Assembly (NCBI GenBank): GCA_024710355.1
Contig: JANJUX010000040.1
Coordinates: 186,001 to 250,000, forward strand
Origin: Candidatus Rifleibacteriota bacterium
Lineage (GTDB): Bacteria; Muiribacteriota; Ozemobacteria; Ozemobacterales; Ozemobacteraceae
Direction: 5' to 3'
DNA: 64,000 nucleotides
Shown here one piece after another: positions 1 to 7,041 of the stretch. The position numbers were made by a program, and so were the translations under genes. Below the pieces are notes generated by a model that did no database searches, was not told where the DNA came from, and saw only the letters and a program-made list of their open reading frames with translations. Numbering within the stretch: the first letter of the stretch is position 1; the number at the start of each line of letters is the position of its first letter.

Positions 1-2
1 GC

Positions 3-266
3 GAGATTCTCACCCGCCTGCTGCACCGCGAATTCAAGCTCGAAGGGCAGCCGGCCGCAATCTTCTCCGGCAGGACCAGTAAAGGTGTTTTTATAAAAAA
101 ACACGGCATCAGTCTTTATTATGGCGATTCAGATTCTGATATCAGCGAAGCACACGAAGTCGGTGTCAGAGCCATTCGCTTTCTGCGCTCACCGATCTCT
201 ACCAACAAGACCAAATACAATCCGGGCATGCATGGCGAGGTTGTTTTGCGCGATTCCGAAAACTGA
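3..266 (+). CDS. aphA: Class B acid phosphatase (AphA-like), C-terminal part
   Basis: An open frame runs in from the left edge and ends with TGA at 264-266, leaving 87 residues. The motif YYGDSDSDISEA followed by VGVRAIRFLRSPIST matches the C-terminal third of periplasmic class B nonspecific acid phosphatases of the HAD superfamily, where the GDSDxD segment supplies acidic residues that bind the catalytic magnesium. The segment NPGMHGEVVL also fits the family C-terminus. The N-terminal signal peptide and the nucleophile motif lie outside the window, so activity cannot be judged. A strong promoter for the next gene begins 20 bases after the stop codon, so the phosphatase probably ends its own transcription unit. 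Confidence 0.8.
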   Translation, partial: EILTRLLHREFKLEGQPAAIFSGRTSKGVFIKKHGISLYYGDSDSDISEAHEVGVRAIRFLRSPISTNKTKYNPGMHGEVVLRDSEN

Positions 267-285
267 AATCGTACCGACAATTTTG

Positions 286-314
286 TTGACAAGCAGTTTT
301 TGCTGATGTACAAT
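286..314 (+). promoter_or_regulatory. Near-consensus sigma70-type promoter of the HIT gene
   Basis: TTGACA at 286-291 and TACAAT at 309-314 are separated by exactly 17 bases. Transcription should start near 320-322, only 3-5 bases before the ATG at 325, and no Shine-Dalgarno sequence lies between. The HIT mRNA is therefore predicted to be leaderless or nearly so. Confidence 0.8.
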
Positions 315-324
315 TCTTCTCACC

Positions 325-666
325 ATGGAACAGTGTCTGTTTTGTAAAATCGTTGACGGCAAAATTCCCGCCGAGATCGTTTATCGTGACGACTCTGTGG
401 TTGCCTTTAAAGATATCAATCCGCAGGCACCGGTGCATGTGCTGGTTATACCGGTCAAACACGTTGCAAAACTGACTGATCCGGCCGCCAGCGACGGGAA
501 AATGCTGTCGCAGATCTTTGCGACCATCGCCAGACTGGCAGGCGAGCTGGGCCTCGAAAAAGGTTTCCGGGTTGTGGCCAATTGCGGTGATGAAGCCGGT
601 CAGACCGTGCATCATATTCATTTTCACGTGCTTGGTAAACGTCGTCTTAACTGGCCTCCGGGCTGA
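325..666 (+). CDS. HIT (histidine triad) family nucleotide-binding protein
   Basis: A 113-residue protein with the N-terminal CLFCKIVDGKIPAEIVY segment and the C-terminal histidine triad VHHIHFHVLG, both typical of HinT/PKCI-type HIT hydrolases. Known members hydrolyse adenosine 5'-phosphoramidates and related AMP-lysine adducts; the exact substrate here is unknown. The length matches the HinT branch. CLFC at the N-terminus resembles the zinc-binding cysteine pair seen in some HinT proteins. There is no ribosome binding site before the ATG at 325; the start is fixed by the promoter immediately upstream. rpsU follows 60 bases downstream and may be co-transcribed. Confidence 0.93.
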   Translation: MEQCLFCKIVDGKIPAEIVYRDDSVVAFKDINPQAPVHVLVIPVKHVAKLTDPAASDGKMLSQIFATIARLAGELGLEKGFRVVANCGDEAGQTVHHIHFHVLGKRRLNWPPG

Positions 667-682
667 ATCTAATCGAACATAC

Positions 683-711
683 GAGGGAAACCTCTCTGAT
701 ACGAAATCAGA
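683..711 (+). promoter_or_regulatory. Tandem small hairpins in the rpsU leader
   Basis: Two short stem-loops precede the rpsU ribosome binding site. The first is GAGG-GAAA-CCTC (683-694), closed by a GNRA-type tetraloop. The second is TCTGAT-ACGAA-ATCAGA (695-711). The Shine-Dalgarno run begins directly after the second stem. They could tune bS21 translation, but no binding partner can be inferred. Confidence 0.4.
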
Positions 712-726
712 AGGGGGGTGAATTGA

Positions 727-909
727 ATGGCAGAAGTAAGAGTAATGAAGGATGAACCACTGGAAAAGGCATTGAAGCGCTTCCAGAAAAAATGCCAGGA
801 AGCTGGCATCGTGAAGGAAATCAAACGCCGCAGGGCCTATGAAAAACCAAGTGAAAAGCAGAAACGCAAAGCTGCTGAAGCACGCCGCAAGCAGAGACGC
901 CGCCGCTAG
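727..909 (+). CDS. rpsU: Small ribosomal subunit protein bS21
   Basis: A 60-residue, very basic protein. EPLEKALKRFQKKCQ near the start, RRAYEKPSEKQKRK in the middle and a run of four arginines at the end are typical of bS21, which sits near the anti-Shine-Dalgarno region of 16S rRNA in the 30S subunit. The length is normal. A purine-rich AGGGGGGTGA lies just upstream of the ATG, one of the strongest ribosome binding sites in the window. A hairpin with a short T run follows the stop codon and overlaps the beginning of the nfeD gene. Confidence 0.97.
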   Translation: MAEVRVMKDEPLEKALKRFQKKCQEAGIVKEIKRRRAYEKPSEKQKRKAAEARRKQRRRR

Positions 910-935
910 AACGGCAGCTGATTTCGCTGTAAAAC

Positions 936-972
936 AGCCCATGCAACGCCTCGCGCGCTGCATGGGCTTTCT
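936..972 (+). terminator. Probable rpsU terminator hairpin overlapping the nfeD start region
   Basis: AGCCCATGCA (936-945) pairs perfectly with TGCATGGGCT (959-968) across a 13-base GC-rich loop, preceded by AAAA and followed by TTTCT. The T run is short, so termination may be partial. Two candidate nfeD start codons (941 and 962) lie inside the two arms of the stem. Confidence 0.55.
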
Positions 973-2284
973 CATGTCTGTTTTTCTCGCTTTTTTGATA
1001 CTGGCGCCGGGTTCGGCGTTTGCTCAGAGCGCCTCGGGCACGGTTTTTGTCGTCGAAGTTCACAAAGATATCGACAAGGGTCTGTCATTTTTCATTCAGC
1101 GCCAGCTGCGCCGTGCCGAGCTCGAAAACGCTGCTGCCGTCATTCTCGAAATCAATTCGAACGGCGGACTTGTCGAATCCTCCCAGGAAATCAAAGACGC
1201 GCTGCTGCGCTCCAAAGTTTCAACCATCGCCTATGTCAAGGGTCGCGCCCTTTCTGCCGCCGCCCTGATCGCCATTTCATGCCACCGCATTTTCATGGAA
1301 CCCGGCTCCGAAATGGGCGCGGCTACCCCGATAATGCTTATGGGTACCGGCGTGCAGGCTGCTGAAGAAAAATTCGTCTCGGCTTTCCGGGCTGAATTCA
1401 GGGCTTCGGCTGAAGCCCGCAAACGCCCACCGGCAATTGCCGAAGCGATGGTCGACAAGAACCATGATACGATCGAAGGTCTCAGTAAAAAAGGCGAAAT
1501 TCTGACTTTGACCTCAGAAGTCGCTCTGAAACACGGTTATTGCGACCATATCGTCGCTTCGATTACTTCGGCACTGCGAATTCTCAACCTCGAAAACGCC
1601 AGGGTCGAGCGTATCGAGCCGACTTCGGCCGAATGGATAGCCCGTTACCTTACCAACCCGCAGATAAGTGTCATTCTGTTTACTGTTGGTTTCTGGTGCC
1701 TGGTTCTCGAGTTTTTCGTCGCCGGTTTCGGTATTCTTGGCTGGGCCGGCATTGTCTGCCTCGCTCTGTTCTTCGGCGGGCACCTGTTTGCCTATATGGC
1801 CGGCCTTGAAGCGTTGATTCTCTTCGTCGTCGGCATGGCGCTGCTTCTGGTCGAGGCTTTTGTCATCCCCGGCTTTGGCATTACCGGTGTTTCTGGCATC
1901 ATTGCCGTCTGTTTCAGTATCGTTATGGTCTTTGGTGGTATCTATTCCGCTTTGACCGCTATTGCCAGCATAATAACCTATTCGGTGATAATTACCGGGC
2001 TGGTCTACTGGTGGGGGCCGAAACTGCGTGTTTTCGACCGTTTCGTTCTCAAAGAAGAGATGGCCCCAGAGCAGGGCTTTGTTGCCACCGAAGCCAATGT
2101 TTACGACCACCTGCTCAATCTTGAAGGTATTGCAACCTCTCCCTGTCGCCCGTCTGGCAAGATCCAGATTGGTGATGAGCGCTATGACGCCGTTTCTGAC
2201 GGTGATTTTATCGAAAAAGGCGCCCGCGTTGTTGTCAGAAAAGTTGACGGCCAGAAAATCGTCGTTCGCCAGGTGGTCGGCTGA
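941..2284 (+). CDS. Long NfeD protein: ClpP-like membrane serine protease
   Basis: The protein has a secretion signal (LAFLILAPGSAFA), then a ClpP-fold protease domain, four or five membrane segments (IPGFGITGVSGI is the NfeD hallmark) and a C-terminal OB-fold domain. The serine in GRALSAAALIA matches the nucleophile of NfeD/SppA-like proteases, and a lysine in AAEEKFVSAFRA is the likely general base, so the dyad appears intact. Family members cleave membrane proteins such as stomatin partners. The start is uncertain: ATG 941 gives an Arg-containing signal sequence, ATG 962 and 974 are alternatives, and none has a good ribosome binding site. It is followed by a short NfeD and FloA, the conserved nfeD-flotillin arrangement. 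Confidence 0.9.
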   Translation: MQRLARCMGFLMSVFLAFLILAPGSAFAQSASGTVFVVEVHKDIDKGLSFFIQRQLRRAELENAAAVILEINSNGGLVESSQEIKDALLRSKVSTIAYVKGRALSAAALIAISCHRIFMEPGSEMGAATPIMLMGTGVQAAEEKFVSAFRAEFRASAEARKRPPAIAEAMVDKNHDTIEGLSKKGEILTLTSEVALKHGYCDHIVASITSALRILNLENARVERIEPTSAEWIARYLTNPQISVILFTVGFWCLVLEFFVAGFGILGWAGIVCLALFFGGHLFAYMAGLEALILFVVGMALLLVEAFVIPGFGITGVSGIIAVCFSIVMVFGGIYSALTAIASIITYSVIITGLVYWWGPKLRVFDRFVLKEEMAPEQGFVATEANVYDHLLNLEGIATSPCRPSGKIQIGDERYDAVSDGDFIEKGARVVVRKVDGQKIVVRQVVG

Positions 2285-2373
2285 GTTTATCGCCCTCGTC
2301 AGGTTTTTCTGATTTATCGCACCGGATTGTGTTAAATTAAACCATACTCAATATGACAACCAGAGGAAACAGC

Positions 2374-3045
2374 ATGCGATATCTGCTAGTCTTTTTGCTC
2401 CTGATAACCACATTTGCCATTGTACCGGCTTTTGCTGCAAGCGATACGGCTGAACTGCTGCCTGAAAAGTCTGTTGCAGGGTCTTCTGGCCAGGCTTCGG
2501 CAACGTCTGGCTTCGCCGAACAGGCTGAAAAACCGGCCTGGGGTATGATGGTCATCGCGCTGATGCTTGCCGGTTTTCTTTTCCTGTTTCTCGAAATCGC
2601 CATTATTCCAGGGTTTGGCATAACCGGGGTTATCGGCATTTTGCTGCTTGGCGGCGGTATTGTTGCTGCCTACCTCAAACTCAGCAGTACCATGGCGGTG
2701 GTTGCCACCTTTTCCGGCATAGTCGGTGTCATTCTGCTGCTGCTGTGGTTTTTCTTCATTTTCCCGAAGACCAGCCTGGGTAAAAATTTCGTTCTTTCCA
2801 CCGAATCGTCTGCTGCCGAGGGTTTTGTCGCTGTCGAAGACATGCAGCGCTACATCGGGCGCGAAGGCATTGCGACGACCATGCTGCGCCCTTCCGGCAT
2901 CGCGAGAATTGACGGCGAACGCCTCGATGTCATTACCGATGGCGAATTTGTCGAAAAGGGTGCAAAAATCAAAGTCATGAAAGCAACTGCCGGCCGCATC
3001 ATTGTTGCCGAGATTCCCGCCGGTTCAGAAAACGAATCAGCTTGA
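2374..3045 (+). CDS. Short NfeD protein (membrane plus OB-fold)
   Basis: 223 residues from ATG 2374, chosen because AGAGGA lies seven bases upstream; an ATG at 2353 lacks such a site. A signal peptide (YLLVFLLLITTFAIVPAFA) precedes a polar linker, then three or four membrane helices containing IPGFGITGVIGI and a C-terminal beta-rich OB-fold (residues about 150-215, ending EKGAKIKVMKATAGRIIVAE). The protease domain of long NfeD is absent, as in the short family. The C-terminal domain closely resembles that of the upstream gene (DGDFIEKGARVVVRKV against DGEFVEKGAKIKVMKA), which suggests duplication and division of labour. It likely works with FloA in the inner membrane. Confidence 0.9.
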   Translation: MRYLLVFLLLITTFAIVPAFAASDTAELLPEKSVAGSSGQASATSGFAEQAEKPAWGMMVIALMLAGFLFLFLEIAIIPGFGITGVIGILLLGGGIVAAYLKLSSTMAVVATFSGIVGVILLLLWFFFIFPKTSLGKNFVLSTESSAAEGFVAVEDMQRYIGREGIATTMLRPSGIARIDGERLDVITDGEFVEKGAKIKVMKATAGRIIVAEIPAGSENESA

Positions 3046-3070
3046 CTTTGCCGGTGCTTTAACTGATATT
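3042..3070 (+). promoter_or_regulatory. Candidate floA promoter
   Basis: TTGACT (3042-3047), a 17-base spacer and GATATT (3065-3070). The -35 box overlaps the stop codon of the short nfeD gene, so floA could be transcribed separately as well as from upstream. Confidence 0.5.
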
Positions 3071-3109
3071 GGGTATGAATTAACAGATTCTGATTAACGG
3101 AGGGGTATA

Positions 3110-4093
3110 ATGTCTGAAGGCTTTATTCTGATTGGCGCTTTTGTTGGTATTTTCATATTCTTTGTCTTCACCTATTTTGTACCGGTTGGTCTCTGGATCA
3201 GCGCCATCGCTTCTGACGTGAGTGTCAGCCCGCTCGATTTTATCGGCATGCGCTTCAGAAGAGTATCTCCGCACGCCATCATTAACCCCGCCATCATGGT
3301 CAAAAAGGGCGGTATAGAGATCGGCCTGCAGGCCCTCGAATCGCATTTTCTTGCCGGCGGCAACGTTTCCAAAGTATGTTCAGCTCTTATTGCAGCTCAG
3401 AAGGCCGGTATCAACCTTACTTTTAAACAGGCGACCGCCATCGACCTTGCCGGCCGTGACGTTCTCGACGCTGTTAAACTCTGCGTTAAGCCCAAAGTCA
3501 TTCAGACGCCGCTGGTAGCCGCCATGGCCAAGAACGGCATTCAGGTTAAGGCTATTGCCCGTGTCACTGTTAAAGCCGACATCAACAAACTCGTCGGCGG
3601 TGCCACCGAAGAAACAATTCTTGCCCGTGTCGGAGAAGGTATCGTTACCACCATCGGTTCGGCCACCAGCCACGAAGAAATTCTCGAAAACCCCGACAGA
3701 ATCTCGAAAACCATTCAGGACAAAGGCCTCGATGCCAATACCGCTTTCGAAATCCTTTCGATCGATATCGCCGACGTCGATGTTGGCGAAAACATCGGCG
3801 CCAAACTGCAGATCGACCAGTCAGAAGCCGATATGAAGATCGCCCAGGCAAAAGCTGCCGAGCGCCGCGCCATGGCCGAAGCAAAAGAGCAGGAAATGAA
3901 AGCCCTCGAACAGGAAATGAAGGCAAAGCTTGTTGAAGCTGAAGCCTCGATTCCACAGGCAATTGCCGATGCTCTCAAAGACGGCAATATGGGCATTCTT
4001 GATTACTATACCCTTAAAAACATCAGCTCTGATACCGAAATGAGAAAATCATTCTCGCACATGGCTGAACCACCCAAGGCTGGAAAGCGCTGA
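3110..4093 (+). CDS. floA: Flotillin-like protein FloA (YqfA/UPF0365 family)
   Basis: 327 residues with an N-terminal hydrophobic hairpin ([24 protein letters not shown]), an SPFH-type core (residues about 35-240) and a C-terminal Ala/Glu/Lys-rich helix ([20 protein letters not shown]). FloA forms oligomeric scaffolds in the inner membrane and organises functional membrane microdomains. GGAGGGG precedes the ATG with good spacing. The order long nfeD, short nfeD, floA, small protein parallels the Bacillus yqeZ-yqfA-yqfB cluster. The full length and conserved core ([33 protein letters not shown]) indicate an intact protein. Confidence 0.95.
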   Translation: MSEGFILIGAFVGIFIFFVFTYFVPVGLWISAIASDVSVSPLDFIGMRFRRVSPHAIINPAIMVKKGGIEIGLQALESHFLAGGNVSKVCSALIAAQKAGINLTFKQATAIDLAGRDVLDAVKLCVKPKVIQTPLVAAMAKNGIQVKAIARVTVKADINKLVGGATEETILARVGEGIVTTIGSATSHEEILENPDRISKTIQDKGLDANTAFEILSIDIADVDVGENIGAKLQIDQSEADMKIAQAKAAERRAMAEAKEQEMKALEQEMKAKLVEAEASIPQAIADALKDGNMGILDYYTLKNISSDTEMRKSFSHMAEPPKAGKR

Positions 4094-4113
4094 GAAGCCC
4101 AGGAGGCTCTTAA

Positions 4114-4770
4114 GTGGAAGTAGTAATTGTAATTCTCGCCCTGATCTATTCGGTCTGGTCGGAAATTCAGAAAAAAAAGCAGGAAGAAGACGCTAACATC
4201 GACTTCTCTGAGCTCACCACTCTCGATGATTTCTTTAAAACTCCGGGTGGTGGCGCTGGCCAGGCCAGCGATATTGACAATACCGCAAAGCGTGCCCGCG
4301 AAAAACGCGCAAAGAAAAAGAAGCCTTCAACTCCGGCTTACGAAAAGCCTTTGTCGGCTGCCATAACGCCAATGCCTGGTCGCGGCGAGGTTAACTACGA
4401 TCAGATGCCTTCTCTCGAATCGAAGGGCTACGAAAGTTCTTTCGGCCGAGTCGAGGTTAATTATGACGAGATGCCGGCTCTTACCGGGCGCAACTATGAA
4501 GCCCAGGCCGGCCGTGCTGAAGTCAATTACGATGAGATGCCGACCGTGTCAGGACGCACGAATTACGAAGATGAAATTCCTGAAGCCAGGGCATCGGCTA
4601 TGGTAAAGTCCGAGGCTTCTGTCGATCAGGCCGAAGCCTGGCGTCACCATGATGGCTTCAAACTGAGCCGCCAGGACCTGCTGAAAACCTTTGTGCTATC
4701 TGAAGTTTTGCAACGCTATAACATCAACCGCATATATGAGCGAATACCCGGAATCAGATCAGAAGACTGA
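4114..4770 (+). CDS. Membrane-anchored protein with GRxEVNYDEMP repeats
   Basis: A 218-residue protein starting at GTG 4114, supported by AGGAGG at 4101-4106. The N-terminus is a single hydrophobic segment (VVIVILALIYSVW), followed by a charged linker with a lysine cluster (residues 60-71). Then come repeats: GRGEVNYDQMP (89-99), GRVEVNYDEMP (111-121), GRAEVNYDEMP (133-143) and a degraded GRTNYEDEIP. The C-terminal segment LSRQDLLKTFVLSEVLQRY resembles the short conserved tail of small proteins found beside floA in other bacteria, from memory. Twenty bases separate it from floA, so it is probably a flotillin partner anchored in the same membrane. No enzymatic domain is visible. Confidence 0.8.
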   Translation: MEVVIVILALIYSVWSEIQKKKQEEDANIDFSELTTLDDFFKTPGGGAGQASDIDNTAKRAREKRAKKKKPSTPAYEKPLSAAITPMPGRGEVNYDQMPSLESKGYESSFGRVEVNYDEMPALTGRNYEAQAGRAEVNYDEMPTVSGRTNYEDEIPEARASAMVKSEASVDQAEAWRHHDGFKLSRQDLLKTFVLSEVLQRYNINRIYERIPGIRSED

Positions 4771-5449
4771 ACACCCGCATCAGCACGAGACTTTCAGGCC
4801 GGCAGAAACTCCGGGTCGGTTGGCCTGGAAGGTCTGTCGCTATCTCGCCCGCTTCTTCGGCAGTGTCTTTTTTCCGTATTTTCGTGTCTGGGGCGAGACT
4901 GACCTAACCCCCGGCGGGCAGATTTTTATCGCCCGCGATTTTGGCATTCTGACCTGGATAACCGCCCTGCGCGTTTTTAAACGCCCGGTGCGCCTGATGC
5001 TGCTTTCTGAAAAGCATGATCAGCGATGGTTTAATCTCGCCACCAGCAGCGGTCTTGCCCCTTTGCGACTGTCAGGCTCGATTGACCAGAATTTTCTCAG
5101 GCTTGAACACATGGCCGATGCCGGTGAAAAATTGCTGGTGGTCATTCCCAGATCTGCAGGCAGCAGCGTCGAAGAACTGGTGCGCCGCCTGCGGGCAACC
5201 CGGTCGCTGCGGGTGTTGTTTATGGCTGTTTCGGGCGCCGCCGAAGCTCTGCCGGAAAGTGCGGTCGTACCGAGAGCCGTGCCGGTCTCGGTTTTCTGCG
5301 GTTTGCCGCATTATGCTGCAAACGTCGCTGATTCAGCTTTTGCCGAGCTCGACTTTCTCGAAAACGCCATCAAAGACCTCGATATCGATGAGCTGCCCTC
5401 GATCTTCTTCAATCACCGCCGCAACCTGGGCAAAACCACTTCCGCCTGA
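4736..5449 (+). CDS. Degenerate PlsC-like acyltransferase homologue
   Basis: From ATG 4736 the gene overlaps the previous one by 35 bases and encodes 237 residues. The layout resembles lysophospholipid acyltransferases: a hydrophobic N-terminal helix (VCRYLARFFGSVFFPYFRVWG), then GGQIFIARDFGILTWIT where the catalytic HxxxxD motif would be, then RPVRLMLLSEKHDQRWFNLA and a strand like the substrate-binding region. The histidine of HxxxxD is absent, so ordinary acyl transfer looks unlikely. It may be a lipid-binding or structural relative linked to the FloA cluster. No clear ribosome binding site; translation is probably coupled to the upstream gene. The family assignment is inference. Confidence 0.6.
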   Translation: MSEYPESDQKTEHPHQHETFRPAETPGRLAWKVCRYLARFFGSVFFPYFRVWGETDLTPGGQIFIARDFGILTWITALRVFKRPVRLMLLSEKHDQRWFNLATSSGLAPLRLSGSIDQNFLRLEHMADAGEKLLVVIPRSAGSSVEELVRRLRATRSLRVLFMAVSGAAEALPESAVVPRAVPVSVFCGLPHYAANVADSAFAELDFLENAIKDLDIDELPSIFFNHRRNLGKTTSA

Positions 5450-5486
5450 TTCTTTTTTGCTTTTGCAGGTCCGGCGCCCATTCCGC

Positions 5487-6038
5487 TTAATGCTGCTTTT
5501 TGTTGGATTTTTGCCTGTACAGTCTGAATATTGACCCGATAACGAACAGCGCCAGAAATATCCATGACGTCGTGAATGGCCCGAATGCTCTAAGAATGGC
5601 CGGGTCGGTTTTTGCATCAAAGTAAATCCGGTAATAAACAAGAACCTGCAGCCCGCATATCGACAGAAACGAAACGACAAATGCGTCGAGCCGCCGAAAA
5701 ATGAGTCGGGCACTGGCGGCAACCACCGTAATCATAATCGCCAGTCCGGTTTGAATGACTGCCGCTGCAATGGCCGCGCCCAGATGCGGAAAAATTCCGC
5801 CCATATCGTAGTCGAGCCCCTGCGAGGTAATAACCAGATCAGGCAGCATGTAGATAAAACGGTAAGGCGCATGCAGAGAAAGCAGAATGAAGAAAAAATT
5901 GTAGAGCCAGAGAGCCGTCAGCGAAATACGGGCCGGTTTTTCTGCATCTGACTTTTCGTTCTGCTGTTCATGAGTATTTGTCTCTGGCGCTTCCGGCTCA
6001 ATTATCTCATTGTTGTTATCTGAATTTTCCTGGTTCAT
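5487..6038 (-). CDS. Four-helix membrane protein of unknown function
   Basis: 183 residues starting at the ATG at 6038, preceded by GAGGAG. The first 40 residues are Asn/Glu/Gln-rich and probably disordered and cytoplasmic. Four hydrophobic segments follow (LWLYNFFFILLSL; AAIAAAVIQTGLAIMITVVA; FVVSFLSICGLQVLVYYRIYF; TSWIFLALFVIGSIFRLY), ending in a short basic tail. I do not recognise the family. It stands alone on the minus strand between two plus-strand units. Confidence 0.75.
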   Translation of the reverse strand: MNQENSDNNNEIIEPEAPETNTHEQQNEKSDAEKPARISLTALWLYNFFFILLSLHAPYRFIYMLPDLVITSQGLDYDMGGIFPHLGAAIAAAVIQTGLAIMITVVAASARLIFRRLDAFVVSFLSICGLQVLVYYRIYFDAKTDPAILRAFGPFTTSWIFLALFVIGSIFRLYRQKSNKKQH

Positions 6039-6061
6039 CTTTGTCTCCTCGCAATACACTC

Positions 6062-6090
6062 ATGTTACGATGAATCCGCCTTTTCAACAA
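6062..6090 (-). promoter_or_regulatory. Candidate promoter of the four-helix membrane protein gene
   Basis: Read on the minus strand: TTGTTG, 17-base spacer, TAACAT. The predicted leader is about 17 nt and contains the GAGGAG site. Confidence 0.45.
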
Positions 6091-6193
6091 CACCGCAGCC
6101 GGCATAAACTATAGATTACTGCAAACCAGAAGACCGGGCCGGTGAACCTGTTTAAACTTGTTGAGGCAGTCTCCAATAAATTTTAAAATGTGG

Positions 6194-6224
6194 TTGACCC
6201 TTACGTAACGTCATGCATTAAGCT
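6194..6224 (+). promoter_or_regulatory. MerR-type operator/promoter of the TipAS regulator gene
   Basis: TTGACC (6194-6199) is followed by a stretched 18-19 base spacer containing the imperfect dyad CTTACGTAACGTCATG and then TTAAGCT. Long spacers with a TTACGT/ACGTAA dyad are characteristic of MerR-family autoregulated promoters, which the regulator untwists. Transcription should start close to 6231, at or next to the ATG at 6232. Confidence 0.75.
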
Positions 6225-6231
6225 TATTTTT

Positions 6232-7041
6232 ATGAAGAAACGCAGGCAAAAATGTAACGAAAAATTTGAATCCGATGCAGAAGAAGTCTGGCGGGTGGGG
6301 AAGCTGGCTAAGCTGGCCGGTGTCAGCATTCGTACTCTGCATCATTACGATGCCGAAGGTTTGCTTAAGCCATCGGCGCGCAGCGAAGGCGATTACCGCC
6401 TTTATAACCGCAGCGACCTGCTCAGGCTGCAGCAGATACTTTTCTATCGTGAGCTAGATCTGCCGCTGAACGAAATCCGGGCAATTCTCGATTCGCCCGG
6501 GTTCGATCTGGCCAGTTCGCTGAACGAACATCGAAAGAATCTTGAAACCCGTCAGCAGAGAACGTTGCAGTTGATTGCGACCATTGACCGGACTCTTGCG
6601 AGTCTGAATACAAAGGAGATTATCATGCAGGACCACGAATATTACAAAGGCTTTCTTGACCGCGAAACCGCCGAAAAATACGACCGTGAGGCGCGCGAAC
6701 GCTATGGCAGCGCCAAAGTCGATGAGTCATGGCAGAATATTCGCAAAATGGGCAAAGATGGCTTTCAGAAGCATCTTAAAGATGGCGAAGCCATCAATAG
6801 TAAACTTGCCTCTCTGATGCAACTGTCACCTGAAACACCCGAAGTTCAGGCGGTGATCGCCGAACACCACGCCTTCATTGGCGGTTTCTACGAAGTAACT
6901 CCTGAAATTTACGCCGGACTTGCCGAAATGTATGTTTCTGATGCAAGATTCAGATCATATTATGAAAAGGTGGCGCCAGGCCTGGCGGAGTTCTTGAATG
7001 CCGGCATGCGCGCCTTTCTGAAACAAAGGAACGAAAAATGA
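6232..7041 (+). CDS. MerR-family regulator with C-terminal TipAS domain
   Basis: 269 residues from ATG 6232; an upstream in-frame ATG at 6190 lies before the operator and is rejected. The N-terminal winged helix-turn-helix (WRVGKLAKLAGVSIRTLHHYDAEGLLKP) is typical MerR, followed by a dimerisation helix and, from about residue 130, a TipAS-like ligand-binding domain (residues 130-265: YKGFLDRETAEKYDREARER, GGFYEVTPEIYAGLAEMYV). TipAS domains bind thiopeptides or other hydrophobic ligands and convert binding into activation. The start codon has no ribosome binding site. Its stop overlaps the start of the prolyl oligopeptidase (ATGA), so that peptidase is probably under its control. Confidence 0.93.
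   Translation: MKKRRQKCNEKFESDAEEVWRVGKLAKLAGVSIRTLHHYDAEGLLKPSARSEGDYRLYNRSDLLRLQQILFYRELDLPLNEIRAILDSPGFDLASSLNEHRKNLETRQQRTLQLIATIDRTLASLNTKEIIMQDHEYYKGFLDRETAEKYDREARERYGSAKVDESWQNIRKMGKDGFQKHLKDGEAINSKLASLMQLSPETPEVQAVIAEHHAFIGGFYEVTPEIYAGLAEMYVSDARFRSYYEKVAPGLAEFLNAGMRAFLKQRNEK

Noticed and set aside
199..975. A long minus-strand open frame opposite the HIT and rpsU genes
   Set aside because: It runs antisense to two well-identified genes and their promoter, and its translation matches no family; it arises from codon bias on the other strand.
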